In this document: piece after piece, positions 19,717-28,190 of the stretch
Layout: the number at the start of each line of letters is the position of its first letter
Position numbering within the stretch: the stretch's first letter is position 1
Assembly: GCF_006094435.1 (NCBI RefSeq)
Contig: NZ_CP034783.1
Coordinates: forward strand, 4,615,001-4,679,000
Direction of reading: 5' to 3'
Source: Pseudomonas sp. MPC6
GTDB taxonomy: Bacteria; Pseudomonadota; Gammaproteobacteria; Pseudomonadales; Pseudomonadaceae
DNA: 64,000 bases
The notes under the pieces: model-generated
Told to the model about the DNA's origin: nothing
Seen by the model: only the letters and a program-made list of their open reading frames with translations
The model's database searches: none
Program-made: the position numbers and the translations under genes

Positions 19717-20685
19717 TTAAAGCGCTGCCTGGATTTTGTTGGCGACGGCTTCATCCACCCAGTTGCGCCACACCTCCGGGTGTTCCTTGAGGAAAATCCT
19801 GGCCAGCTTGGGCGATTCGATGCGTTCCCTGGTCATCCTCGCCAGGTTCTGATTCAACAGCTCGATGGGAATATTGACCTTCTCCAGCACTGCAACCAGC
19901 TCGGGTGCCTGCTCATGGAAGGCTTTGGAAATACCGACTTTGGTCACCACGGTTTTATCGACACCCGGCTTTTCTTCCAGCCGTATCGCATCGATCTGTC
20001 CCATCAGCGGCGTCGGTGACCAGTAGTAGAACAGCACCGGTTCACCGCGCTTGTAGCTGGACAGTACAGCGGCATCCAATGCAGCGCCTGTTCCCGGGCG
20101 GAAGTTGGTGAAGGTGTTTTCCAGACCGTAGTCTTTCAACATCTCAGTGTTTTCCTGTTCACAAATCCAACCCGCAGGACAGTTGTAGAAGCGGCCCTTG
20201 GACGGCTCTTCCGCGTCTCGAAAAACCTCAGGGTATTTGCTCAGGTCAGCGACCGTTTTAAGGTCCGGCGCTCGGGCCGGCTTGTTACGTTTTGCGTCCC
20301 CCTCAACCACATAACGCGGCACGTACCAGCCCTGGACGGCACCCATGATCGGTGAGCCAATCGCAACGACCTTTCCGGCCGCTGCGGCCTTTTTCCAGAC
20401 TTCGCTACGCTCCATCCACTCTTCGCCGAATACCTGGATGTCGTTGCTGGCCAGAGCGGTCTCGAGAATGATGGTATTGCCGACCAACTGGTCGGTTGCA
20501 CAGCCGTACCCTTCCTTGAGCACAATCATCATGATGTCGGTGAGCAGCATCCCGCTTTCCCAGTTCAGGCCGGCAAACTTTACCGGCTTGCCCGAATCAC
20601 ACCACCCTGAAGCCTGGCTTGAAGCACTGGCAGCGAGTACGCCAAGTGTGAGTAACGAGGCCAGCAAGTTCTTCCTGTATTTCAT
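19717..20685 (-). CDS. Orphan glycine betaine/choline-type ABC substrate-binding protein
   Basis: Periplasmic binding protein of the OpuAC family, 322 residues, with signal peptide MKYRKNLLASLLTLGVLAAS...ASG. The mature start SGWCDSGKPVKFAGLNWESG and the aromatic-rich pocket (W, Y residues in WYVPRYV, FYYWSPTPL) are typical of proteins that cage quaternary ammonium groups. GGAGCG precedes the ATG at 20685; a longer frame to 20787 is not supported. No ABC permease or ATPase gene is nearby, so it probably feeds a shared transporter, as CaiX, BetX and CbcX do with CbcWV in Pseudomonas. An AACAATAAT leader motif may be Hfq/Crc-controlled. Confidence 0.87.
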   Translation of the reverse strand: MKYRKNLLASLLTLGVLAASASSQASGWCDSGKPVKFAGLNWESGMLLTDIMMIVLKEGYGCATDQLVGNTIILETALASNDIQVFGEEWMERSEVWKKAAAAGKVVAIGSPIMGAVQGWYVPRYVVEGDAKRNKPARAPDLKTVADLSKYPEVFRDAEEPSKGRFYNCPAGWICEQENTEMLKDYGLENTFTNFRPGTGAALDAAVLSSYKRGEPVLFYYWSPTPLMGQIDAIRLEEKPGVDKTVVTKVGISKAFHEQAPELVAVLEKVNIPIELLNQNLARMTRERIESPKLARIFLKEHPEVWRNWVDEAVANKIQAAL

Positions 20686-20817
20686 GATCAGACGCTCCGA
20701 AATTATTGTTGGGGGCAGCGAGCTGTCGCGTGCTGCACAGGCGGCAAACGAGACCCACGGATCGAACGTGGACAAGTGCCTGTGCAAACACGTGGAGCGA
20801 AGAAGTGTCGAGTGCTT

Positions 20818-21678
20818 TTATTGTGAGTGGCGCTGATCCTGAACCAAAGGCTCTACCGACGTACGTCCGTAAAACAATTTACGCGCATAGTCGCTGAATT
20901 CGACATTGGGCTGATCCACGTAAGCCAATACCGCGTTGAGCCTGAGCGTGTCCCCTGCCACCGGCGTCACCCGATGCAGTGAATAGCGGCCACGAAACAA
21001 AGTCAGGGTGCCGGGCACCTGAGGCAGCACCTCTATCTTCTGAGTGGCGGGGTTATCGAGGAATTGCCTGACCGCCTCATGGCAATCGTCGTGCTCGTTA
21101 CGCAGCATGCGTACATACTCGAAATCCCCACCGGCACTCGCGGCCTGAAGTGACAGCGTCACGCTGAAGTCGGATCGATCGAAGTGCCACCCCAATTGTT
21201 GCCCTGCCGTAAAGCCCTGCAGGTTAAGCGCCGCCAACGGATCTGCATGGCGATAGAGCACGTCCAGATCCAATACATCTCGAATGAAAGACAGCACTTC
21301 GTCCGATTGGTAAATCTGCCTGATCAGATTGTCCGCCGGGATATCGGCGTAAGCGACCGTGTCTTTCTCGGTGTTCATCAACCGCCGCAGTGGATGCTCT
21401 GGATCGACGCTTTCGTCCTGAGGCTTGAAGTACACCGTGTGGTTTTCGCGGAAATGGAACATGCGTGGGTGCAGTGCAAGGGTTTGATCCGCCATCGTGC
21501 CGACCACTTCATCGCGGACGAACCCCGGGAAGATCGCAACGCCTTCCTCGCCGAGCAACGATTGACTTCGAGTGACCAGGTCCAGATACGCCGGGTCGGT
21601 TCGATCGGTGATGGGATAACGCTCAAGGTCGACGATATCGCCCAGAGTGACTGCAGGTGTGAAGGCAAGCTTTGTCAT
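20818..21678 (-). CDS. HalD/BesD-family Fe(II)/2OG oxygenase, hydroxylase-type HxD motif
   Basis: 286-residue non-haem iron oxygenase. Visible facial triad: H165-x-D167 in LGWHFDRSDF and H235 in RYSLHRVTP; R246 is the likely 2-oxoglutarate anchor. The surrounding sequence resembles the family of free amino-acid halogenases HalD/BesD. In the halogenases the aspartate is a glycine so chloride can bind iron; here it is aspartate, so hydroxylation or demethylation is expected rather than chlorination. It is first in a minus-strand series with a quaternary-amine binding protein, formaldehyde dehydrogenase and VOC protein, and is divergent from a LysR gene. The leader GAACAACAAAC at the start codon is CA-motif-like. 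Family match is from memory, so moderate confidence. Confidence 0.72.
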   Translation of the reverse strand: MTKLAFTPAVTLGDIVDLERYPITDRTDPAYLDLVTRSQSLLGEEGVAIFPGFVRDEVVGTMADQTLALHPRMFHFRENHTVYFKPQDESVDPEHPLRRLMNTEKDTVAYADIPADNLIRQIYQSDEVLSFIRDVLDLDVLYRHADPLAALNLQGFTAGQQLGWHFDRSDFSVTLSLQAASAGGDFEYVRMLRNEHDDCHEAVRQFLDNPATQKIEVLPQVPGTLTLFRGRYSLHRVTPVAGDTLRLNAVLAYVDQPNVEFSDYARKLFYGRTSVEPLVQDQRHSQ

Positions 21679-21789
21679 GTTTGTTGTTCTCCGATGGCGG
21701 TTGCTGAAACCAGATTGCACCGGAGCAAAAAACAAGTCACGCTCATAATATTACGCAAATTTGTGAATTATCTTCAGGTCGCTCCCCCT
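21679..21789. promoter_or_regulatory. Divergent control region, oxygenase / LysR gene
   Basis: 111 bases between divergently read genes. An AT-rich core holds CAAATTTG (21756-21763, perfect 8-bp palindrome) inside TTACGCAAATTTGTGAA, a plausible LysR-type binding site close to the LysR start. On the oxygenase side GAACAACAAAC (21679-21690, minus) abuts the ATG. Operator assignment is by pattern only. Confidence 0.4.
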
Positions 21790-22701
21790 ATGAGACTCAC
21801 TCTGGATCACCTTGTGATGCTGAAAACCCTGTCGGAAGTCGATTCAGTGACAGCCGTTGCCGAGCGCTTATGGCTGACCCCCTCTGCGGTCAGTCACCGA
21901 ATACGCGAGGCGGAACGGCGGCTAGGTGTGAGCCTGACCGAAAGATCGGCAGGAAAATTAAGACTCAGCCCTGCTGGCGTGCGCCTGGAACGAGCCGCCA
22001 AGGACATCATCGCGATACTCAATGAAGCCGAGTCTGAAGCGAGGTCCATGGCCGGAGGCGTTACGGCTTTTGTTCGTATGGGGGTGACCTCCTACGGCCC
22101 GTTTCGCTGGATTCCAAAATTCATCAAGCATTACTCAAGCCTGCGGCCGGATATTGAGATCACCCTGGTGACCGTGCCTCGCGATGACGTCTACGCGAGC
22201 CTGATGCAAGGACGGATTGACGTGTCCATCATTGATGACGGCATGGTGCCGAGTGGTGTAGCAAAACTGCCCCTTTTTCGGGACGACCTGATTGCGATCA
22301 TGGCCACCGACCATCCCCTTGCGGGAAGGAAAAATATTTACGCCGAAGACTTCAAGACCTACAACCTGGTGACGTACTCGACCGATCGCGCGAGTGGCTG
22401 GGAATACGATCGGTTCTTCGCCCCCGCCAGCATCTTGCCGCGCCGCATGATCACGGTGGAATTGATCGAAGCCATCGTCGAACTCGTGCGCTCGGGCTAC
22501 GGAATCAGCATATTGCAACGCGACCTGGTGACCCCCAGCCTCGAGCGCGGGGAGCTTGCGTGGGCCGCCCTGAATGACGGCCTCGACATCGCCTGGAACG
22601 CCATTGTTCGTCCCTCGGAACGGGAGGACAGTGAGGTCAATAAAATGGTGACGGAGCTGAGTGCCTGGATTAAAAATGCAGGGAACCCTGCGCACCGCTG
22701 A
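21790..22701 (+). CDS. LysR-family transcriptional regulator
   Basis: 303 residues. N-terminal winged HTH (LVMLKTLSEVDSVTAVAERL ... SAVSHRIREAE, about 8-45), then a periplasmic-binding-like effector domain starting near 90 (VRMGVTSYGPFRWIPKFI). The open frame extends 200 codons upstream through the divergent oxygenase gene, but the HTH begins directly at the ATG at 21790. Its divergent position makes the oxygenase/binding-protein/formaldehyde-dehydrogenase unit the likely target; the inducer would then be the imported compound. Confidence 0.9.
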   Translation: MRLTLDHLVMLKTLSEVDSVTAVAERLWLTPSAVSHRIREAERRLGVSLTERSAGKLRLSPAGVRLERAAKDIIAILNEAESEARSMAGGVTAFVRMGVTSYGPFRWIPKFIKHYSSLRPDIEITLVTVPRDDVYASLMQGRIDVSIIDDGMVPSGVAKLPLFRDDLIAIMATDHPLAGRKNIYAEDFKTYNLVTYSTDRASGWEYDRFFAPASILPRRMITVELIEAIVELVRSGYGISILQRDLVTPSLERGELAWAALNDGLDIAWNAIVRPSEREDSEVNKMVTELSAWIKNAGNPAHR

Positions 22702-22781
22702 TTCCGGCTGGTGCGTACTTCGATGCCCTCGACGAGAGCCTTGTCGTGCAGGCCCCCTTGATCCCTGGTTGAGAAATATCC

Positions 22782-24035
22782 TTACCAGATCGCAATGTCG
22801 TAGGTGAAATAAATCCGATTACTATCGCGGCCACGTGCGAAGTCCGCGCGATAGACATAATTACGCACTTTCACCCCCAGGCCTTTGAATGCACCGCTCT
22901 GGATGACGTAAGCCAGTTCAGTGTCACGTTCGGACTCTTTGATCTGGGTGTCGGACTTGCCATCGTTGCCCTTCAGGTAACGGGTCATGAACGTCAGGCC
23001 TGGTACACCCAAGGGCGCAAAGTCATAACCGTAGCTGAGCATCCAGGTTTTTTCGTCCTCTTCGATGAACTTGCCGATACCGACGTTACTGAACGAGTAC
23101 ACCGTTGCGCCACTGATGTAAGGCAGTCCTGCGGTACCGCTGAGTCTTTGATAACCGCCTCCAAAGGTGTGCCCGGCAACCGCGTAAGACAGCTGACCGC
23201 TGAGCATCTCGTTATCGATTGTCGAGGCGTAGGCACGTCCGTCGTCGTGGCTGTTGAAGTAGCGCAGGTCGCCCGTCAACATCCCGGGGCCTAACGGAAA
23301 ATCGTGCTGGATGCCTGCAAAGTCCTGACGATAAAAGTTTTCCAGCTCGCCATGGAAGTAGCTCAAGCGCGTGTGCTTGCCGAGTGTGTAGTCGCCACCG
23401 GCGTAGGTGAAATTCCCGCCTTTGTCGCCGGTGTAACCATCGGCAACGATCGGTACGCTATCGGTGGAATCGCGCAGCTTGAAACGGTCCAGATGTCCCG
23501 CTGTCAGGGTCAGGTTATCGATGTCGGTGCTGATGACTTGCCCCCCCTGATAGGTCTGCGGTAGCAAGCGCGCGTCGTTGTAGATCAAAACAGGCGTCTT
23601 GGGCAGCAGCGTGCCGTACTTGAGCGTGGTCTTGGCCAGCTTGACCTTGGCCGCGGCCCCGGCACTGGCAAATTCGTCCGCAGCCCGGCCGTCGTCATGC
23701 ACAGGAAGAAGCCCGGTGCCGCTGCGGCCACGCCCGGAATCGAGCCTGACTCCCAGCAAACCCAAGGCGTCGGCCCCGAAACCCACGACGCCGGGCGTGA
23801 AGCCTGACTGAAAATCCAGCAGGAAGCCCTGCGCCCACTCGGTGCGCTCGCTTTTAGCCGTGCTGGCCGAACGGGCACTCAAACCATGCTCATCACGAAA
23901 GTTTTCGTTGAAGTAGACATTGCGCAGCTGCAACTTCAGTTTGCTGTCTTCGATGAAATCGCTCGCATCAACACCTGCAATCGGCAACATCCCCAGAAGA
24001 GGTAAAAGCGCCCTGCGAGTCAGGAAATGGGTCAT
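22782..24035 (-). CDS. OprD-family outer-membrane porin
   Basis: 417-residue beta-barrel of the OprD/OccD-OccK type. Signal peptide MTHFLTRRALLPLLGMLPIAGVDA, mature start SDFIEDSKLKLQLRNVYFNENF, and C-terminal strand ending IYFTYDIAIW with aromatic last residue. These monomeric channels admit specific carboxylates or basic amino acids. It is the last of four genes with CitMHS, DctA and a PrpF-type isomerase, so a di- or tricarboxylate substrate fits best. A long A-rich sequence AAAAACAACAACAAGAG just upstream of the start is an excellent CA motif. Confidence 0.9.
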   Translation of the reverse strand: MTHFLTRRALLPLLGMLPIAGVDASDFIEDSKLKLQLRNVYFNENFRDEHGLSARSASTAKSERTEWAQGFLLDFQSGFTPGVVGFGADALGLLGVRLDSGRGRSGTGLLPVHDDGRAADEFASAGAAAKVKLAKTTLKYGTLLPKTPVLIYNDARLLPQTYQGGQVISTDIDNLTLTAGHLDRFKLRDSTDSVPIVADGYTGDKGGNFTYAGGDYTLGKHTRLSYFHGELENFYRQDFAGIQHDFPLGPGMLTGDLRYFNSHDDGRAYASTIDNEMLSGQLSYAVAGHTFGGGYQRLSGTAGLPYISGATVYSFSNVGIGKFIEEDEKTWMLSYGYDFAPLGVPGLTFMTRYLKGNDGKSDTQIKESERDTELAYVIQSGAFKGLGVKVRNYVYRADFARGRDSNRIYFTYDIAIW

Positions 24036-24044
24036 ATCGAACTA

Positions 24045-24061
24045 CTCTTGTTGTTGTTTTT
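24045..24061 (-). promoter_or_regulatory. CA motif (putative Hfq/Crc site) of the OprD-family porin mRNA
   Basis: Minus strand reads AAAAACAACAACAAGAG, with AAnAAnAA repeated, nine bases upstream of the porin ATG and including its AAGAG ribosome site. It strongly resembles the amiE-type site bound by Hfq with Crc under catabolite repression. Confidence 0.6.
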
Positions 24062-24140
24062 CAGGATGCAGATATCCGCGCGCCGACGGTCGGGCGCGTG
24101 AAATGATCCAGTGGTGAGTCAGGGGTGAATCAGGGGTGAA

Positions 24141-25445
24141 TCAGGCGAACAGCGTCAAGGCCCCGGTCAGCAAAGCCAACGCAGTGATCACCAGGGAAGT
24201 GAGTACCGCCCATTTCACGGTGGCACGCTGGAAGTCGCCGATATCGCGATCGACCATGCCCACCAGCAGCAGGGTCGAAGCGACAAGCGGGCTCATCAAG
24301 TGCACCGGCTGGCCCAGGACCGACGCCCGGGCAATTTCCACCGGGTCGATGCCGTAGGCCGCAGCTGCATTGGCGAGGATTGGTACCACGCCGAAGTAAT
24401 AGGCGTCGTTGGACAGCACGAACGTCAGCGGCATGCTGGTAATCGCCACCACCAGCGGAAACAGGTGTCCCCAGGACGGTGGAATCCACTCCACCAGCGT
24501 CTGTGCCAAGGCATCGACCATTTTAGTGCCGGAGAAAATCCCGGCGAAAACGCCGGCGGCGAACACCAGCAGCACCACGGTCATGGCGTTGCCGGAATGG
24601 GCGAGGATGCGTTCCTTTTGAATGTCCAGTTGCGGGTAGTTGATCATCAGCGCCAGGACGAAACCGATCAGGAACAAAATCGCCGAATGGGCCAGGCCCA
24701 TCACCAGCGCAATCATGACCCCGATCACTAGCAGCAGGTTCACATAGGCCAGCTTCGGGCGTTTGTGCGGAGTGTCTTCCAGAATGGCCTTGATGTAGCA
24801 ATCGCCACCGCCGCTCTGAAGCAGGGTATTGCCGATCCGCTTGCGTTCGGCGCGCCCCAGCAGAAATGCCGTGAACACCACCCAGGCGGCGCCGCCGATC
24901 ATGGTCGGCAACAACGGAATGAAATAGTCTCCGGCATCCACGCCCAGCGCAGCAATTGCCCGGGTCGCCGGGCCACCCCATGGGGTCAAGCCGCTCATGA
25001 TGCTCAGCGACAGCATGGCAATCGTGGCCAGGATCATCGGGTTCATGCCGATGCGCTTATACAGCGGCAGCATCGCCGCACAGGTGATCATGTAGGTGGT
25101 GGTGCCATCCCCATCCAACGCCACAGTCAACGACAGCAGCGCGGTGCCGATGGCGATTTTCATCGGGTCGCCGTTGACCCGCTTGAGAATTTTGCGGATC
25201 AGCGGGTCGAACAATCCCGAGTCGATCATCAACCCGAAAAACAGAATCGCGAACAACAGCAGCGCGGCCGACGGTGCGACCATTTTCAGGCCGTCGAGCA
25301 TCATTTTCCCGGTGGTCCCGCCAAAACCGCCAATCAGGGCAAAGACGATCGGCACCACGGTCAACGCAACGATCGGCGACAAACGCTTGGACATGATCAG
25401 GTAGGTGAACACTACCACCATGGCCAGGCCGAGTAAGGCGAGCAT
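24141..25445 (-). CDS. CitMHS-family citrate/tricarboxylate transporter
   Basis: Inner-membrane carrier of 434 residues with about 11-12 hydrophobic helices. CitM/CitH-type landmarks include VALDGDGTTTYMITCAAMLP, the TPWGGPATRAIAAL segment and SNDAYYFGVVPIL. Family members import citrate complexed with Mg2+, Ca2+ or other divalent ions by proton symport. Third in a four-gene unit (isomerase, DctA, CitMHS, OprD). Its leader has AATAACAACAAGAG, nearly the textbook CA motif. The stop codon lies in a short duplicated stretch (TGATTCACCCC twice, 24119-24143). Confidence 0.9.
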   Translation of the reverse strand: MLALLGLAMVVVFTYLIMSKRLSPIVALTVVPIVFALIGGFGGTTGKMMLDGLKMVAPSAALLLFAILFFGLMIDSGLFDPLIRKILKRVNGDPMKIAIGTALLSLTVALDGDGTTTYMITCAAMLPLYKRIGMNPMILATIAMLSLSIMSGLTPWGGPATRAIAALGVDAGDYFIPLLPTMIGGAAWVVFTAFLLGRAERKRIGNTLLQSGGGDCYIKAILEDTPHKRPKLAYVNLLLVIGVMIALVMGLAHSAILFLIGFVLALMINYPQLDIQKERILAHSGNAMTVVLLVFAAGVFAGIFSGTKMVDALAQTLVEWIPPSWGHLFPLVVAITSMPLTFVLSNDAYYFGVVPILANAAAAYGIDPVEIARASVLGQPVHLMSPLVASTLLLVGMVDRDIGDFQRATVKWAVLTSLVITALALLTGALTLFA

Positions 25446-25454
25446 AGGGCATCT

Positions 25455-25468
25455 CTCTTGTTGTTATT
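25455..25468 (-). promoter_or_regulatory. CA motif (putative Hfq/Crc site) of the CitMHS mRNA
   Basis: AATAACAACAAGAG on the minus strand, ten bases before the ATG and covering the ribosome-binding region. Same arrangement as known Hfq/Crc targets such as amiE. Confidence 0.62.
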
Positions 25469-25572
25469 GATGGCGAGACCGACGCACAGACGAACGATCC
25501 CGAGACTACCAGACGACGCACTCGGTGACGTCTGGTAGCGGGTTGTGACGAGCAGGTTTATGGGTAGCGGTA

Positions 25573-26880
25573 TTAACCCTGTCTGGCGATTTCGGCAGGT
25601 TCCCAGGCCTGATCGTCTGCCAGTGGCGTCGGCGCTTTTCCGTCCAGGGTGGCGAGCAGGACCTGACGGTCACAGGCGTTCTCGGAAATCGAGATCACCA
25701 CGGTCGCCACGGCGTTGCTTGCCAGGCTGGTCAGCGCACGTGCTTCGGACATGAAGCGGTCGATACCGATCAGCAAGGCCAGGCCTGCCAGCGGAATGTC
25801 ATGGATCACCGTCAGCGTGGAGGCCAATGCCACAAAGCCGCTACCGGTGACCCCTGCTGCGCCCTTGGAGGACAGCAGCATGATTGCCAGCATGGTGAGG
25901 GTCTGCGTGAAGGTCAGGTCGATATTGCAGGCCTGTGCAATAAAGATTGCCGCCAGCGACAGGTAGATCGCCGTGCCATCGAGGTTGAACGAATACCCCG
26001 TCGGCAACACCAGCCCCACGACACCTTTCTTGCAACCCAGCGCCTGGAGTTTTTCCAGCATGCGCGGCATCACCGGTTCGGTAGAGGACGTCCCCAGCAC
26101 CACCAAAAACTCTTCACGCAGGTAGCGCAGCAACTTCCACAGGCTGAAACCATGGGCGCGGCAAATGCTGCCAAGCACCACAAAGACAAAGAAACCGCAG
26201 GCGATGTACAACGTCATGATCAACTTCGCCAACGAACCCAGCGAGGTGATGCCGTACTGCCCGACTGTGAACGCCAGCGCCCCGAAGGCACCGATCGGCG
26301 CAAAGCGCATCAGGTAGGAAAAGATCTTGAAAACCATCTGCGATGCGGCTTCGAGCACATCGAGTACAGGCTTGCCGCGCTCACCCAGCGATGACAGGGC
26401 AAAACCGCAGAGCACGGCGATAAACAAGACGGGCAGCACTTCACCTTTGCTGAACGCACCGATGAAGGTGTCGGGGATGATGTGCATGAAAAACTCGACG
26501 ACCCCAAGCTTGGCTGCCGACTCCGTGTATTGCGACAACCCTGCGGTGCTCAATTGGCTCGGATCGATATTCATGCCCGCGCCCGGCTTGAACAGGTAGA
26601 CCGCCACCAGGCCGATGATCAGGCTGATCACCGTCAACCCGAGAAACAGCAGCATGGTCTTGCTCAGCAAGCGACCCAGGGAGCGTTTATCACTCATCCC
26701 GGCGATGCCCGTGACGATAGTGCAGAACACCACGGGGGCGATCATCATCTTGATCAGCTTGATGAAGGCATCACCCAGCGGCTTGAGGGCAATGGCCTGT
26801 TGAGCCCAGAAATGGCCAACAACGACACCCAGCAGTACCGCGCAGAGGATCTGGAAGTAGAGCGATTTTACGACTTTCAT
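25573..26880 (-). CDS. dctA: DctA-type C4-dicarboxylate:cation symporter
   Basis: 435-residue member of the DAACS (glutamate/C4-dicarboxylate) family. The re-entrant serine-rich hairpin FLVVLGTSSTEPVMPRM, the TGYSFNLDGTAIYLS helix and SSKGAAGVTGSGFVALASTL are all present, with eight transmembrane segments. It imports succinate, fumarate, malate or orotate-like acids. The start MKVVKSLYFQ at 26880 matches DctA; an ATG four codons upstream (26892) has no ribosome site. It may be a second dctA paralogue dedicated to this cluster, since it sits between an isomerase and a CitMHS gene rather than with dctBD. Confidence 0.9.
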   Translation of the reverse strand: MKVVKSLYFQILCAVLLGVVVGHFWAQQAIALKPLGDAFIKLIKMMIAPVVFCTIVTGIAGMSDKRSLGRLLSKTMLLFLGLTVISLIIGLVAVYLFKPGAGMNIDPSQLSTAGLSQYTESAAKLGVVEFFMHIIPDTFIGAFSKGEVLPVLFIAVLCGFALSSLGERGKPVLDVLEAASQMVFKIFSYLMRFAPIGAFGALAFTVGQYGITSLGSLAKLIMTLYIACGFFVFVVLGSICRAHGFSLWKLLRYLREEFLVVLGTSSTEPVMPRMLEKLQALGCKKGVVGLVLPTGYSFNLDGTAIYLSLAAIFIAQACNIDLTFTQTLTMLAIMLLSSKGAAGVTGSGFVALASTLTVIHDIPLAGLALLIGIDRFMSEARALTSLASNAVATVVISISENACDRQVLLATLDGKAPTPLADDQAWEPAEIARQG

Positions 26881-26938
26881 GGCATCACCCATTTTTGGAA
26901 TTGTTCTGATGCAGGACGACAGTGACTACGCGGGACGA

Positions 26939-28021
26939 CTACCCGGCGAGTCGTTGAGAAACCGGGGCGTAGACAAAGCCGGAAAACAACCTTCGCGCGG
27001 TACGAACCACCGAGGCACGGATCGTTTTACCGTCATTCCCGGTGTATGACAGTACGACGTCGATACCACCGCTCGGATGCTCGATTCGCACCTGTTGCAA
27101 CCGCGGCTCAGCGGTGGAACCGAGCATCTGCGCGACCACACTGCCCTCGCTGACACAGGCCGTGGCCAGACCGATGGAACCGGTAATGGCCAGCGCTCGA
27201 TGGCAGTTGTGCGGCATGAAGTAACGAACCTGCAACGTGCCTCCCGCCTTGGCTGGCGACACCAGTACAGGCTTGGGGATAACCTTGTCGCTGACATCAC
27301 CCAGCCCCATGGCCCTGCCCGCCTGCAAACGCAGGGATTCGAGGCGCTGCAGAAAGTCTTTGTCGGCGTCCAGTTCGGCCGGTGTTTCATCACCACGCTT
27401 GCCCAAGTGGCACGCCTCGATAATGAGCATCGGCATCGCCATATCGATGCAGGTCACCGCGATGCCGTCGAAGCAATCCTGGGTGTTGCCGGTAGGAAAC
27501 AGCTTGCCGGTCTTGCTGCCCGCCGCATCGAGAAATGTCAGTTGAACCGGCGCTGCGCTGCCCGGTACGCCATCGATGACGGTATCGCCTTCATAGCTGA
27601 CTTTGCCGCCAGGGGTGTGCACTTCAGACGTGACGAAGGTGCCCGTGTTGAGATTGCGGATCCGCACGCGGGTGGAGTTGCCGCCTGCCTTGACCAGGCC
27701 CTGCTCGATGGCAAACGGCCCGACCGCGCAAAGCATGTTGCCGCAATTCGGCGCGGTATCGACCCGGCGCTGGGAAACCATGACCTGCACGAACAGGTAA
27801 TCCACATCGGCATCCGGGTGCAGTGAAGGGCTGACGATGGCCACCTTGCTGGTCTGCGGGCTGCCGCCGCCGATGCCGTCGATCTCCAGCTCGTGACCGG
27901 AACCCATGACCGAGAGCAACAGCTCATCGCGTTGCTCAATGGACACCGGAAGATCCCAAGCGAGAAAAACCGGCCCCTTTGAGGTACCGCCGCGCATTAA
28001 CACACAAGGAATACGTTGCAT
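26939..28021 (-). CDS. PrpF/GalD-family isomerase (4-oxalomesaconate tautomerase or aconitate isomerase)
   Basis: 360-residue PrpF-superfamily enzyme (diaminopimelate-epimerase fold) that moves double bonds in unsaturated di/tricarboxylates. MRGGTSKGPVFL at 8-19 is the family opening, and DTAPNCGNMLCAVGPFAIE carries the conserved cysteine. GalD of gallate catabolism tautomerises 4-oxalomesaconate; PrpF converts 2-methylaconitate isomers. No gallate dioxygenase, aldolase or methylcitrate genes are nearby; the neighbours are citrate and dicarboxylate carriers. An unsaturated tricarboxylate such as trans-aconitate is therefore a reasonable alternative. Start at 28021 gives the normal N-terminus; the upstream 37 codons are ignored. 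Confidence 0.82.
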   Translation of the reverse strand: MQRIPCVLMRGGTSKGPVFLAWDLPVSIEQRDELLLSVMGSGHELEIDGIGGGSPQTSKVAIVSPSLHPDADVDYLFVQVMVSQRRVDTAPNCGNMLCAVGPFAIEQGLVKAGGNSTRVRIRNLNTGTFVTSEVHTPGGKVSYEGDTVIDGVPGSAAPVQLTFLDAAGSKTGKLFPTGNTQDCFDGIAVTCIDMAMPMLIIEACHLGKRGDETPAELDADKDFLQRLESLRLQAGRAMGLGDVSDKVIPKPVLVSPAKAGGTLQVRYFMPHNCHRALAITGSIGLATACVSEGSVVAQMLGSTAEPRLQQVRIEHPSGGIDVVLSYTGNDGKTIRASVVRTARRLFSGFVYAPVSQRLAG

Positions 28022-28028
28022 GGCCCAC

Positions 28029-28078
28029 TCACTCTTGTTGATCAATCGGAGCAATTGATGTCTTGCAAACAAGAGTGA
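28029..28078. promoter_or_regulatory. Nested inverted repeat between isomerase and LysR gene
   Basis: Outer arms TCACTCTTGTT (28029-28039) and AACAAGAGTGA (28068-28078) are perfectly complementary, and inside them ATCAAT (28041-28046) pairs with ATTGAT (28054-28059). It starts eight bases upstream of the isomerase ATG. It could be the operator of the divergent LysR protein or an mRNA hairpin that hides the AACAAGAGTGAG ribosome region. Confidence 0.55.
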
Positions 28079-28190
28079 CAGGGATGTAATGGTGTTTCCA
28101 ATGCAAAGATCGGAGCGATTATTGCGTTTCACAAAAGAAATAACTAAGGTTAAACCACTCGATCAGTCCCCTTCCACGGCGAGACGACTA

